Assembly (NCBI GenBank): GCA_021414245.1
Contig: JAIOOU010000003.1
Span: 124,001 to 188,000 of the forward strand
Source of the DNA: Chloroflexota bacterium
Lineage (GTDB): Bacteria; Chloroflexota; Anaerolineae; Anaerolineales; Villigracilaceae
Length of the DNA: 64,000 bases
Reading direction: 5' to 3'
The translations under genes and the position numbers were made by a program. Positions within the stretch are counted from its first letter, which is position 1; each line of letters starts with the position of its first letter. Positions 46,072 to 56,269 of this stretch are shown one piece after another. Under the pieces are notes generated by a model, which had not been told where the DNA came from, did no database searches, and saw nothing but the letters and a program-made list of their open reading frames with translations.

Positions 46072-47319
46072 ATGACTGAATCACTCTTGAATCTGCGGGT
46101 CAACCCGGACCGGATGCTGGCTGCGTTTGACCAACTGGCCTTGACCGGCGCAACTGGAGACGGCGGAGTAAGCCGGGTCACCTTTAGCGATCCGCATTTG
46201 CAGGCACGCAAATGGTTCCGTGAACAGATTGAACGCTCCGGCTTTGAATTCCGTACCGATGGGGCAGGAAATCATTCCGCTTTTCTGCCCTGCGGAGATA
46301 AAAAGGCATCCACACTTCTTTTCGGCTCACATCTTGATTCTGTGCCCAATGGCGGACGGTTTGATGGTGCCCTCGGTGTGATGGCGGCTTTTGAGGTGTT
46401 GCGAACTGTCAAGGAAAACGGGATCAGCTTGAAGTTAAATCTTGAAGCGATTGACTTCACGGATGAAGAAGGCACGCATTTGAGTCTGTTTGGGAGCAGT
46501 GCACTGTCGGGCCATCTTCGTCCGGAGGATTTAAAAAATCCATACAGTGGACGTGAAAATTTTGCGGCCGGGCTGGCACGGGCGGGGTTAACCGAAGAGG
46601 GCCTTTTGCGGTCCGGGCGTGCAAAAGGATCTATTGCCGGATATTTGGAAGTGCACATCGAACAGGGAAAACGACTGGAGCGTGCGGGAATTGATATTGG
46701 CGTGGTCTCCGCCATTGTGGGGTATGGTTCTTATCGAATGAGTTATGTGGGCCGGGCGGACCATGCCGGCTCGACTGCGATGGAAGACCGTCTGGATGCG
46801 GGGCAGGGCGTGGCTGCCTTTATTTTGGCCGTGCGGGAAGCCGTGATGCATGAGTTCCCAAATTGTGTTGCGAATATCGGCAGGCTCGAGTTTGTGCCCG
46901 GCGCGTCGAATATTGTTCCAGCGCGGGCCGACTTTTTGCTGGAGTTTCGCTCGCCCGATGAAAAGCAGCTTTTACAGTTGGACACAGCCCTGGTGGAATT
47001 GGCTCATCAAAAAGCAAAACAATTCGGCTTGAAGTTAACAGTGAAGCCTCTTGGAAAACATAAGCCCAATTTGATGAGTATCGAAATTCAGCAGGCATTT
47101 CAAAAATCCTGTTTGGGTCTGGGGTTGTCGAGCACGGTGCTTGCCTCCGGCGCGATCCACGATGCCCAATCCCTTGTGGGCTTGTGTCCGATCGGGATGA
47201 TCTTTGTGCCGTCCGTGGATGGCGCCAGCCATGCGCCGCGCGAATTTACCCAATGGGACGATTGTGTAAATGGTGCCAATGTGCTGCTTCAAACCATCCT
47301 CACACTGGCTGCAAATTGA
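46072..47319 (+). CDS. Zn-dependent amidohydrolase (allantoate amidohydrolase/N-carbamoyl-L-amino-acid hydrolase family)
   Basis: FGSHLDSVPNGGRFDGALGVMAAFEVL, DEEGTHLSLFGSSALSG, LEVHIEQGKRLERAG, GASHAPREFTQWDDCVNGANVL. Confidence 0.92.
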   Translation: MTESLLNLRVNPDRMLAAFDQLALTGATGDGGVSRVTFSDPHLQARKWFREQIERSGFEFRTDGAGNHSAFLPCGDKKASTLLFGSHLDSVPNGGRFDGALGVMAAFEVLRTVKENGISLKLNLEAIDFTDEEGTHLSLFGSSALSGHLRPEDLKNPYSGRENFAAGLARAGLTEEGLLRSGRAKGSIAGYLEVHIEQGKRLERAGIDIGVVSAIVGYGSYRMSYVGRADHAGSTAMEDRLDAGQGVAAFILAVREAVMHEFPNCVANIGRLEFVPGASNIVPARADFLLEFRSPDEKQLLQLDTALVELAHQKAKQFGLKLTVKPLGKHKPNLMSIEIQQAFQKSCLGLGLSSTVLASGAIHDAQSLVGLCPIGMIFVPSVDGASHAPREFTQWDDCVNGANVLLQTILTLAAN

Positions 47320-47337
47320 AGATGAGGGCAGAATCCT

Positions 47338-48351
47338 GTGAAAAACTTTGACCCGAAATACAATGAACTTCCGAAGACCGAGATCCATTGCCACCTCGAA
47401 GGCGCGATCCGCACCCAAACGATCATCGATATCGCCCGCGAATATAATTTGAAACTCCCTGCTTATGTTCCGGATGAATTGGACCGGCATGTCAAGGTCC
47501 ATGACCAGCTGCGGGATCTCGAAGCCGTGCTGGAGGCATTCGGAATTTTTCAAAACAGCATTACTTCACCGCTTGTATTCGAACGCATGGCCTGGGAATT
47601 GTTCGAAGATTGCGCCCGCCAGAATATCAAATTGTTCGAAGTCCGATTTTCGCCGGATTGGGCATTTCATGGCCACGATCTGGATTGGGATGCCTGTCTG
47701 GAGGGTTTGCTTCGTGCACAGGAGCAGGCTGAAAAAAAGTTTGATATGGCGATTGGAATCATCGCGATCACCTCGCGCGGCATGGGCGCTGAATCGTGTG
47801 TCAAAACCGTGGATTGGGCGATCCGCCACCGAAGCCATATCCAGGCAGTTGATCTTGCGGACGGGGAGTTGTTGTATCCGATGAGTGATTTTGTCAAACC
47901 GATCCTGAAAGCCAGGGATGCGGGGTTGAAAGTCACCATTCACTCCGGCGAGGATACGCCCGCCTCCGCGGTTTGGGACACCATCCACGCCTTTCAACCT
48001 GACCGGATTGGTCACGGCATTCACAGTATTGAGGATATGAAAGTCGTGGATTTGATTCGCGAACGCGATATCACGCTTGAAGTAAACCCCTGGAGCAATT
48101 ATCTGACGAATTCCGTCCGCACCATTGAGGAGCATCCGCTGAAGAAGCTGTTTGACCTGGGTGTAAAGGTCACGATCAATTCCGACGACCCTGAAGTTCT
48201 GGAGACGAATGTCAACAACGAATACCGCATCGCCCAGGAGATCCTGGGCATGAGCATGGAGGAGATCGCCACATGTAATCGGTATGCTTTTGAGGCCTCC
48301 TTTATCAACGCCGCTTCCAAACAAAGGATTTGGGACCAATACTTTATTTGA
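47338..48351 (+). CDS. adenosine deaminase family protein
   Basis: LPKTEIHCHLEGAIRTQTI, VTIHSGED, RIGHGIHSIED, VTINSDDPEVLET. Confidence 0.92.
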   Translation: MKNFDPKYNELPKTEIHCHLEGAIRTQTIIDIAREYNLKLPAYVPDELDRHVKVHDQLRDLEAVLEAFGIFQNSITSPLVFERMAWELFEDCARQNIKLFEVRFSPDWAFHGHDLDWDACLEGLLRAQEQAEKKFDMAIGIIAITSRGMGAESCVKTVDWAIRHRSHIQAVDLADGELLYPMSDFVKPILKARDAGLKVTIHSGEDTPASAVWDTIHAFQPDRIGHGIHSIEDMKVVDLIRERDITLEVNPWSNYLTNSVRTIEEHPLKKLFDLGVKVTINSDDPEVLETNVNNEYRIAQEILGMSMEEIATCNRYAFEASFINAASKQRIWDQYFI

Positions 48352-48363
48352 ACGGTTAACTGG

Positions 48364-49800
48364 CTATTTCCCGCCTTTTCGCCGGTTCAGGGAAGATTCC
48401 GGATTGTCCGCATAATGCTTTTCCTTGTCCAAGTACATGGCTTCATCAGCGCGGGTAAAGGTTTTCTCAAGGCCTTCATTTTTAAGACGGGTTGCTGAAC
48501 CGAGGGCAAGCCGCAGTTCCGACCCCTGATAATATTTGTTGTTCAGGATGATGAAGGATTGAATGCGTTCGATGAATTCCTGCGGGTCTTGATTTTCCAG
48601 AATTGCAATAAACTCGTCGCCGCCGATCCGGGCGGCAATTTCTCCCTGGTTAAAAACAGCTTTTAGCACCTCCGCAGCGCGCCGAATCAGGTTGTCGCCC
48701 GCCTGATGCCCCATTGAATCATTCACGCGTTTCAAGCCGTCCAAGTCCGCCAGGATAAAACTGATCTGATCCTTCGATTCAGCCAGTTTGCCGACCTCCT
48801 CCTCAAAATATGCGCGGTTATATAAACCGGTCATGACGTCGTGGGTGCCGAGATACCGGAGATATTCTTCAGATTTTTTGCGGGCAGTGATATCCTGGAT
48901 CGCGACCATGACCCAGGAGAAATCCTTTTCATGGCCGGGCATGAGGCGCCAGTCCAGATGGATGTTGAAGGGTTCTCCGGAAAGTGAATAATTGATGCCT
49001 TCGTGTTCGTAACTGGTTTTTCCATTCCACATATCCAGTAATTCAGCGGTAAAATGTCCCCGCATTTCATCCCGGAACACCTTGCCCAGATTTGAAAGCA
49101 ATTCCCCTTTTGTCTGTGAGCCATATAGTTCGAGGGTTTTCAGATTCACATCTGTCACTGCGATCCTGCTCATGAATTGATCGACAAGCTCCGGGTGTTC
49201 CAAGAGGTGATGGCGCAGATCAGTGATACCCCTGCTGCGAAGTTGATCGAACAATTCCGCGATCCCGCGATAATTTTCCTCCCAAAGTGAAATCGGGGCG
49301 TGCGTGAACAGATTTTGAAAACGGTCCTCGGCCTTTTTAAGCAGCGTGATATCCTCAATGGCGACCATGACACATTCCCATGTTTCCAGGCACTCGGGCA
49401 GGATTTGCCAGTGCAGGCGGATGTTCAACGGTTCATCCTGCAGCGTATAGTTAATTCCCTCTCCCGACCAGCTGGTCTCGTTGTTCCACAGGGCGAGCAA
49501 TTCAGCGAGGAAATGTCCGCGCATTTCATCGCGAAAAATCCTGTCCAGATTATTGAGGAGCTCGGTTTCGGACCCGGCACCGAACATGGTCAGGGTCCTG
49601 GTGTTGACGTGTTTCACCTTGATCAATCTCATGCAGGCGTCTATACCGTCCGGATGTTGATTGAAATAGGCGGACAGATCGCCGACTCCCTGGTTTCGGA
49701 GTCCCTGAAAGTAGTGTTTAATCCCGCTGTAATCCTGCTCCCATAAGGAGATGGGGGCGTGTTCGAACAGACTTTGATGGTGGTCAACCTGGATCGGCAT
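48364..49800 (-). CDS. tandem-PAS diguanylate cyclase (GGDEF)
   Basis: two repeated ~150-aa modules starting LFEHAPISLWEQDYSGI / LFTHAPISLWEENYRGI; GGDEF motif ARIGGDEFIAIL. Confidence 0.92.
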   Translation of the reverse strand: MPIQVDHHQSLFEHAPISLWEQDYSGIKHYFQGLRNQGVGDLSAYFNQHPDGIDACMRLIKVKHVNTRTLTMFGAGSETELLNNLDRIFRDEMRGHFLAELLALWNNETSWSGEGINYTLQDEPLNIRLHWQILPECLETWECVMVAIEDITLLKKAEDRFQNLFTHAPISLWEENYRGIAELFDQLRSRGITDLRHHLLEHPELVDQFMSRIAVTDVNLKTLELYGSQTKGELLSNLGKVFRDEMRGHFTAELLDMWNGKTSYEHEGINYSLSGEPFNIHLDWRLMPGHEKDFSWVMVAIQDITARKKSEEYLRYLGTHDVMTGLYNRAYFEEEVGKLAESKDQISFILADLDGLKRVNDSMGHQAGDNLIRRAAEVLKAVFNQGEIAARIGGDEFIAILENQDPQEFIERIQSFIILNNKYYQGSELRLALGSATRLKNEGLEKTFTRADEAMYLDKEKHYADNPESSLNRRKGGK

Positions 49801-49854
49801 GGTGCACTCCTTGAATTGTCTGATTATACAAAGGAAAACCGTGTAAATTCAAAA

Positions 49855-49884
49855 TTGACCGAATCGGAACCCTTGCGGTATAAT
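49855..49884 (+). promoter_or_regulatory. sigma70-type promoter upstream of rpmH
   Basis: TTGACC (49855-49860)-N18-TATAAT (49879-49884). Confidence 0.7.
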
Positions 49885-49967
49885 ACCCCGCCAGTCTAAC
49901 CCTTGCATGCCGGTTCCGTTTGCGGGATTTGCGCAATCATTTTTTACATAATAAGGAAGTATTTCGA

Positions 49968-50138
49968 ATGGTGAAAAGAACATACCAACCCAAGATCCGC
50001 CGCCGCGTGCGTGTACACGGCTTCAGACAACGCATGTCCACGGCTGACGGCCGTAACGTGCTCAAGCGCCGCCGTCTGCGCGGCCGCTACAGGCTCACTG
50101 TGAGATCCAACGAACACGTCAAGAAAACTCGTTGGTAG
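49968..50138 (+). CDS. rpmH: 50S ribosomal protein L34
   Basis: start at internal ATG 49968: [45 protein letters not shown]. Confidence 0.97.
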   Translation: MVKRTYQPKIRRRVRVHGFRQRMSTADGRNVLKRRRLRGRYRLTVRSNEHVKKTRW

Positions 50139-50183
50139 GAAACTGCGTATTCTTAATACGCGGAGAAAATTATCGAGGCACGG

Positions 50184-50534
50184 GTGCAGAGAAGATTTCG
50201 TCTGTCCCGATCTGAAGATTTCAAGCGGGTGCGGCGAATTGGCAAGTCCTATGCCCACCCGCTTGTTGTGTTAGTTGCGCAGGCCAATGAAACCTCTGCG
50301 AATGTTCGGGTGGGGGTGGCGGCCGGAAAGTCAACCGGCGGGGCGGTTGATCGGAATCGAGCCAAAAGACTCCTGCGGGAGGCCATGCGCCCCCATCTTG
50401 AGACTCTCGCTTCCGGTTGGGACTTGATCCTGATCGCCCGGCCCGCGCTTGTGACCGCCACTTTGGAAGATACCCGTTCCGCCCTGTTCAACCTGCTGAG
50501 ACGTGCAAAACTATTACCTGCGGATGAATCCTGA
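50184..50534 (+). CDS. rnpA: ribonuclease P protein component
   Basis: GTG start; [38 protein letters not shown]. Confidence 0.95.
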   Translation: MQRRFRLSRSEDFKRVRRIGKSYAHPLVVLVAQANETSANVRVGVAAGKSTGGAVDRNRAKRLLREAMRPHLETLASGWDLILIARPALVTATLEDTRSALFNLLRRAKLLPADES

Positions 50535-50820
50535 AGAAGAATTCCATTTACATGATTATTCCCACGAGCCGCGTTTGCGCGATTTGCCGCGTACAGTGGT
50601 GAATTGGCCGCGCATCGGGTTGCTGGCTTTGTTTCGTTTATATCAAATGATCGTCTCCCCGTTCATTCCGGCAAATACCTGCCGCTTTTACCCATCCTGC
50701 TCCCATTATGGCTATCAAGCCGTTTATAAACACGGTGTCTTGAAGGGCTCGCTGATGGCGATCTGGCGTGTTTTGCGTTGTAATCCGTTTAATCCGGGCG
50801 GGTACGACCCTGTTCTTTAG
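50503..50820 (+). CDS. yidD: membrane protein insertion efficiency factor YidD
   Basis: [61 protein letters not shown]; alternative start ATG 50524. Confidence 0.95.
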   Translation: MQNYYLRMNPEEEFHLHDYSHEPRLRDLPRTVVNWPRIGLLALFRLYQMIVSPFIPANTCRFYPSCSHYGYQAVYKHGVLKGSLMAIWRVLRCNPFNPGGYDPVL

Positions 50821-50875
50821 CGACATTCTCACAGCGGCCGGGTGTTGCTGTGATTAATTAGGAGAAGTAACCAAC

Positions 50876-51961
50876 TTGAAAACAAAACGATTGACCTTGA
50901 TTTCATTGCTCATGCTGCTGGGTTCGTTGATCCTTAGTGCATGCAGCGGGGGACGGGGAGTTTCCAATAATTGGCATGGACTGACTGCCGACTCGGAACG
51001 TGCCTATCTGTCAGACGGAACCTTTGTGTACGCCGTGGATTTGAAGACCGGCAAGGAAGTCTGGCATTTCCCTCCACAAGCTGATTCCAAAATGATGTTC
51101 TATGCAACACCGGTGCTCACTGCAGACGGTCAACTTCTGATTGGGAGTGCAGGTACCAAACATCCCTTCTACAGCATTGATTCCGCCACCGGCAAGGAGA
51201 ACTGGGCAGTGCCCTTCACCGAAAACAAGGGAGCCTGGCTGGCTTCCCCTCTTGTCGTTAATGACAGGATCTATGCGCCGAACACCGACGGTTTCCTTTA
51301 TACAATTGACATGAATGGAAAGTCGGCTGCCGACCCCATTGAACTCGGCGGAGCATTATGGTCCGCACCCTCCACGGACGGCACTTTGTTATATGTAACC
51401 TCCCTGGACCATCATTTTCATGTGATTGATCCGACTTCCGGTCAATCGAAAACGCCGATTGATCTTGGCGGCGCCGCTCCCAGCAGCCCAGCCGTGGGTG
51501 ATGGAATGGTCTACGTCGGTTCCTTTGCCGCGACAGTCGAAGCCATTCAGGCCAATGGCGACCACAAGGTTATTGCGACCGCAGACAACTGGATCTGGGG
51601 TTCCCCGATTCTGGATGGGAACACCCTGTATTACGCCGATCTTGATGGAAAGATCTATTCCCTGGATCTTGCCAGCGGAAAACAAAACTGGGACACCGTC
51701 CAGCCGGACGGCCCAGTCGTGGCGAGCCTGTTGGTTGTGGGGGACCAGATCTACGTCGGGACCGAAGCGGGGACTCTGGTCGCGCTCGACCGCGATGGAA
51801 AAACCCTCTGGGATAAAACCGTTGGCGGTAAGATCTATACCACGCCTGTTCTGTCAGGTGATTTGATTCTCGTTGCGCCGTACACGGCTGATTTCATTCT
51901 TGCCGCCTACGATGCGGAAGGCAAACAGGCCTGGATCTTCACGCCTGTTGCCGCTAAATAA
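50876..51961 (+). CDS. PQQ-like beta-propeller repeat lipoprotein
   Basis: TTG start; lipobox LILSAC; blade repeats YAVDLKTGKEVWHF, YSIDSATGKENWAV, YSLDLASGKQNWD. Confidence 0.85.
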   Translation: MKTKRLTLISLLMLLGSLILSACSGGRGVSNNWHGLTADSERAYLSDGTFVYAVDLKTGKEVWHFPPQADSKMMFYATPVLTADGQLLIGSAGTKHPFYSIDSATGKENWAVPFTENKGAWLASPLVVNDRIYAPNTDGFLYTIDMNGKSAADPIELGGALWSAPSTDGTLLYVTSLDHHFHVIDPTSGQSKTPIDLGGAAPSSPAVGDGMVYVGSFAATVEAIQANGDHKVIATADNWIWGSPILDGNTLYYADLDGKIYSLDLASGKQNWDTVQPDGPVVASLLVVGDQIYVGTEAGTLVALDRDGKTLWDKTVGGKIYTTPVLSGDLILVAPYTADFILAAYDAEGKQAWIFTPVAAK

Positions 51962-51973
51962 GGAAACTGAGCC

Positions 51974-52759
51974 ATGTGGGATACCATTATCATCCACCCG
52001 ATGACCAATCTTCTGTTGTTGATCTATGACCTATTGGGTCATGGTCCGCACACCTTTGGCCTTGCGATCATCCTTTTTACCATCATCATCAAGGTGATCA
52101 CCTGGCCCTTGAATGCCTCCCAGGTCAAGGGAGCGCAGGCCATGCAGGAACTCCAGAACGACAAGGAATGGCAGGAGATCCAAAAGAAATATGCAAAGGA
52201 TAAGGAAAAGATCGCCCAGGAACAGATGCGTATTTACAAGGAACGCGGCATCAATCCCTTTGCATCCTGCCTGCCGACCCTGATCCAGTTCCCGATCATC
52301 ATTGGTCTGTATCAAAGCATTACGCGCGCCCTGTCGATCACCCCGTTTGACATGTTAAAGCTCGCCCGCACGATCTACCCCTTCCAGAATGTGGAGGGGA
52401 TCATTCCGCTCAACAGCAAATTTCTGTGGATGGACCTCGGCCGGCCCGAATCGATTCAGATTCTGGGATTTGCCCTGCCGACTCTGGCGATCATTGTGGC
52501 CCTGACCACCTACATTCAATCCAAGCTGACCATGCCCGCCACTTCGAATCCCAATGACCAATCCGCGCAGATGACCGGCATGATGAGCATTTACATGCCC
52601 CTGATGCTGGGCTGGTTTGCCCTGAATTTCGCATCCGGGATCGCGATCTATTTCATCACAAGTAACTTGTTGGGTATTGCCCAGTACGCCGCAACAGGCC
52701 GGGCCAACTGGCGTAACCTGCTGCCCGGCGGCAACAAACAAACCGTCAAGAAAAAATAG
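51974..52759 (+). CDS. yidC: YidC/Oxa1-family membrane protein insertase
   Basis: GLAIILFTIIIKVITWPLNASQVKGAQAMQELQ, RGINPFASCLPTLIQFPIIIGLYQSI. Confidence 0.95.
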   Translation: MWDTIIIHPMTNLLLLIYDLLGHGPHTFGLAIILFTIIIKVITWPLNASQVKGAQAMQELQNDKEWQEIQKKYAKDKEKIAQEQMRIYKERGINPFASCLPTLIQFPIIIGLYQSITRALSITPFDMLKLARTIYPFQNVEGIIPLNSKFLWMDLGRPESIQILGFALPTLAIIVALTTYIQSKLTMPATSNPNDQSAQMTGMMSIYMPLMLGWFALNFASGIAIYFITSNLLGIAQYAATGRANWRNLLPGGNKQTVKKK

Positions 52760-52768
52760 GGAGGCTCC

Positions 52769-53608
52769 ATGAGCGGAACTACGCTTGAGATCATTGCCCC
52801 AACTGTTGAAGAGGCCCTTGCCCAGGGACTCTCCCAACTTGGACTTACGGCAGATGCTGTTTCCATTGAAGTGTTGGATTCAGGCAGCAAGGGGTTGTTC
52901 GGGCTTGGCGGGCGGCAGGTGCGTGTCCGGCTGACTGTAAATCCGGAGCCCGGTGAGGAGATTCCTGCCGCTGCATCCGCACCCTCCGCACCCGCGCGAT
53001 CGGGGCCGCGCTCAAAGCCTGCGCCTGCAAAACAGAGCGACTCAGCACCCAAGGCGAAGGAAAGCAAACCCCGCCGCGCCGAGAAGAAGCCTGAAGACAA
53101 GGCTCCCGTGGCTGCCAAAAAGTTTGACCATGATGAGCATGACTCGATCCTGGATACGACCGAATCGATCGTATCGAAACTGATCCATCATTTGGGCATG
53201 GAAGCGCAGGTTTCCGCGCATTATGACGAGTCGAGTTCAGACGACCGCCGCACCATCCACGTGGATGTGCGCGGCGACAATCTCAGTTCCCTGATCGGCC
53301 GTCAGGCCGAAACCTTGAATTCATTTCAATATGTTGCCTCCCTGATGGTCGGCAAGGCCACCCAGCAATGGGTGCAGCTTGTGGTGGATGTCGAAGGCTA
53401 CCGCAGCCGCCGCGACAAACAGGTCCGCCAGATTGCCCTGCGCATGGTGGACCAGGTCATCAAGACCGGCAAGAAAGCCACCCTTGAGCCGATGACAGCC
53501 AGTGAACGACGCGCGATCCATATTGAATTGCGCGGTCATCCGGCGGTCACGACCGAAAGCACGGGCGAAGAGCCGCACCGCAAAGTGGTCATTCTGCCGA
53601 AGGAATAA
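52769..53608 (+). CDS. Jag/KhpB-type RNA-binding protein (Jag-N, KH, R3H)
   Basis: Jag-N TVEEALAQGLSQLGLTADAVSIEVLDSGSKGLFGLGGRQVRVR; R3H-like ALRMVDQVIKTGKKATLEPMTASERRAIHIEL. Confidence 0.9.
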   Translation: MSGTTLEIIAPTVEEALAQGLSQLGLTADAVSIEVLDSGSKGLFGLGGRQVRVRLTVNPEPGEEIPAAASAPSAPARSGPRSKPAPAKQSDSAPKAKESKPRRAEKKPEDKAPVAAKKFDHDEHDSILDTTESIVSKLIHHLGMEAQVSAHYDESSSDDRRTIHVDVRGDNLSSLIGRQAETLNSFQYVASLMVGKATQQWVQLVVDVEGYRSRRDKQVRQIALRMVDQVIKTGKKATLEPMTASERRAIHIELRGHPAVTTESTGEEPHRKVVILPKE

Positions 53609-53625
53609 ATTCCTGTGCTCCATTA

Positions 53626-53657
53626 AGAAAGGCCGCCCACGGGCGGCCTTTCTTTTT
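53626..53657 (+). terminator. intrinsic terminator
   Basis: AGAAAGGCCGCCCACGGGCGGCCTTTCTTTTT. Confidence 0.85.
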
Positions 53658-53721
53658 ACCATTATTTTGTCATTCTCCCTGTGGCGGATGAAAGATTACC
53701 CCCTACGGTATAATTCGACCC

Positions 53722-54582
53722 ATGCCTGATCTTGTCCCGCTTCAACCTGTCGATTATCTTGTGATCGGTCATATTGCGGTGGACATTTCTCCCGCATCCG
53801 CGACAGGTGTACAGCTGGGAGGAACGGTTTCCTATTCCGCGCTAACAGCCCGGGCGCTGGGACTGCGGGTCGGGGTGGTGACTTCCTCCGCGGAGGGCGC
53901 GCCCTTGCAGGCCCTGGATGGGATCCAGATTATCAATGTTCCCGCGGAACACAGCACCACCTTTGAAAACGTAAAAACAAAGGATGGCCGCAGACAGACC
54001 TTGCATCATCAGGCCCTGCCCATCACTTTGGATCAGATCCCCCCTGCCTGGCGGAACGCTCCGATCATTCATCTTGCACCGATTGCGCGCGAATTGAACG
54101 CATCTCTGCCGGAAAAACTATCGGGGACTTTGCTGGGAATCACCCCGCAGGGTTGGATGCGGGTTTGGGATGAGAATGGCCGGGTGGCTGCCGGTCCCTG
54201 GGAAAACAGGGAGCAGGCCCTCCGTTATGCAGGAGCCGTGGTCATGAGTGTGGAGGATGTCGATCGCGATCTGGAACTGGTCGAAGAGATGGCGCATCAG
54301 ACCCGCATCCTGTGTCTGACGGAAGGGGAGGCGGGCTCGGTCCTGTACTGGAATGGAGACCGCCGTCGTTTTCGACCTCCAGTTGTTGAAGAAGTGGATG
54401 CCACGGGTGCTGGCGATATTTTTGCAGCCGCATTTTTTGTCCGTTTGCAGGCCACGCGCGATCCCTGGGAGGCTGCACGATTTGCCACACAACTTGCGGC
54501 GCGTTCCGTGACCCGGACCGGCCTGAAGGGGATTCCCACCTCAAGGGAAATAGATGAATGTCTGATGGAGGTATTATCGTGA
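53722..54582 (+). CDS. PfkB-family carbohydrate kinase
   Basis: GGTVSYSALTARALGLRVGVVTS; C-terminal signature VDATGAGDIFAAAFFVRL. Confidence 0.88.
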   Translation: MPDLVPLQPVDYLVIGHIAVDISPASATGVQLGGTVSYSALTARALGLRVGVVTSSAEGAPLQALDGIQIINVPAEHSTTFENVKTKDGRRQTLHHQALPITLDQIPPAWRNAPIIHLAPIARELNASLPEKLSGTLLGITPQGWMRVWDENGRVAAGPWENREQALRYAGAVVMSVEDVDRDLELVEEMAHQTRILCLTEGEAGSVLYWNGDRRRFRPPVVEEVDATGAGDIFAAAFFVRLQATRDPWEAARFATQLAARSVTRTGLKGIPTSREIDECLMEVLS

Positions 54583-55358
54583 CGCGTATTTATACGCTCG
54601 TAAATCAAAAAGGCGGGGTGGGTAAAACCACGACAACGATCAACCTGGGCGCCTACCTGGCCGAATTTGGGCAGCGGGTGCTGGTGGTGGATCTTGACCC
54701 GCAGGCCAATGCAACCTCCTGTCTGGGTGTGGATAAGCTGGGTGTGAAGGGCGGCACCTATGAAGCCCTGCTTGGGGATACCAATATTTTTTCCTATGTT
54801 TTATTGAATGAAAGATTAAAATTATCCCTGCTTCCCTCCTCGCCGTCCCTTGCAGGTGCGGAGGTGGAGTTGGTGGATGAACTGGCCCGGGAAATGCGCC
54901 TGCGCAAGGCGATCGCTCCGCTGGCTGATAAATTTGACTACGTATTGATCGATTGCCCGCCCTCCCTTGGCCTGCTGACTGTGAATGGGCTGATGGCGGC
55001 CATGGATGGCGTCATCGTGCCTGTGCAATGTGAATATTTGGCCCTGGAAGGTTTGGGACAATTGACTCAGACCATTGAACGCGTCCGATCCCTGCTCTTT
55101 CCGGAGTTGAGCGTGCGCGGCGTGGTGTTGACCATGTTCGACAACCGCACAAACCTGTCCACAGATGTGGTTACGGAAGTGAATAAACATTTTCCAGACC
55201 AGGTCTTCAAGAGCGTCATCCCGCGCAGCGTCCGTCTCGCGGAAGCGCCTTCGTATGGTTTGCCGATCTCGATCTATGCACCCGGCTCGGTGGGCGCGCA
55301 GGCGTATGAAGCGCTGGCGAAGGAATTGTTGAAGAGCGATGGTGTGAAGGCCAGGTAG
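54579..55358 (+). CDS. parA: ParA-family chromosome partitioning ATPase
   Basis: GTG start 54579: TRIYTLVNQKGGVGKTTTTINLGAYLA; VLIDCPPSLGLLTVN. Confidence 0.93.
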   Translation: MTRIYTLVNQKGGVGKTTTTINLGAYLAEFGQRVLVVDLDPQANATSCLGVDKLGVKGGTYEALLGDTNIFSYVLLNERLKLSLLPSSPSLAGAEVELVDELAREMRLRKAIAPLADKFDYVLIDCPPSLGLLTVNGLMAAMDGVIVPVQCEYLALEGLGQLTQTIERVRSLLFPELSVRGVVLTMFDNRTNLSTDVVTEVNKHFPDQVFKSVIPRSVRLAEAPSYGLPISIYAPGSVGAQAYEALAKELLKSDGVKAR

Positions 55359-55392
55359 CGCGCCCTTCCCGTAAGGACATTAAGGAGTTTGT

Positions 55393-56250
55393 ATGGCTCA
55401 ACGAACAGGTCTTGGAAAAGGATTGGATGCGCTCATCCCATCAGGTGCAAAACCCGGCTCTTCCAACACGGGAGCAGGTGGGGTGATGCAGGTGGCTGTG
55501 GATGCCATCCGGCCGAACCCACGCCAGCCGCGTGTGCATTTCAAGGAGGAGGATCTGGCGGAATTGGCTGCATCCATTCGTGAACATGGCGTGATTCAGC
55601 CGTTGATCGTCTCCCCAAAACCGGATGGGACCTATATCCTGATCGCAGGCGAACGCCGCTGGCAGGCCTCCCAAAAGGCCGGTTTACGCACCGTCCCGGT
55701 CATCCCGCGTGAGGCGACCAATCAGGAATTGCTCGAGATCGCCTTGATCGAAAATGTGCAGCGTGCGGACCTGAATTCAATGGAGGAAGCTGAAGCCTAT
55801 CGGCAGCTGGTTGAGGAATTCGGGCTTTCGCACGAATCGGTTGCAAAGAGAGTCGGGAAAAATCGTGTCACGGTCACCAACACGCTGCGTTTGCTGGGAC
55901 TTGCCGAAACGGTGAAGCAGGCCCTGGTCGATGGCAAGCTGACCGAAGGTCATGCCCGGGCGTTGCTGGCCCTGTCCACGCAAAAGGCGCAGGCTTCCAT
56001 CCTGCAAACGGTATTGAACCTGTCCTTAAGCGTTCGTCAGACCGAGGAATTGGTTCGCAAGCTGGCCGGACAAAAACCGATCAAGGCCAAAAAGCCCGGC
56101 CGAAATGCGGATGTGAACGATGTTGAAAAGCGGCTGCAAAACAGTCTGGGTACAAAGGTCGCCTTGAAGCACGGGAAAAAAGGCGGTACGGTCACGATCT
56201 ATTATTATTCCAACGAGGAATTGGATTCGCTGCTGGAGAAGTTAACCTAG
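55393..56250 (+). CDS. parB: ParB-family chromosome partitioning protein
   Basis: IRPNPRQPRVHF, LAASIREHGVIQPLIV, YILIAGERRWQASQKAGL, VAKRVGKNRVTVTNTLRLL. Confidence 0.95.
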   Translation: MAQRTGLGKGLDALIPSGAKPGSSNTGAGGVMQVAVDAIRPNPRQPRVHFKEEDLAELAASIREHGVIQPLIVSPKPDGTYILIAGERRWQASQKAGLRTVPVIPREATNQELLEIALIENVQRADLNSMEEAEAYRQLVEEFGLSHESVAKRVGKNRVTVTNTLRLLGLAETVKQALVDGKLTEGHARALLALSTQKAQASILQTVLNLSLSVRQTEELVRKLAGQKPIKAKKPGRNADVNDVEKRLQNSLGTKVALKHGKKGGTVTIYYYSNEELDSLLEKLT

Positions 56251-56269
56251 CTGCTTTGGAAAATTAGTC

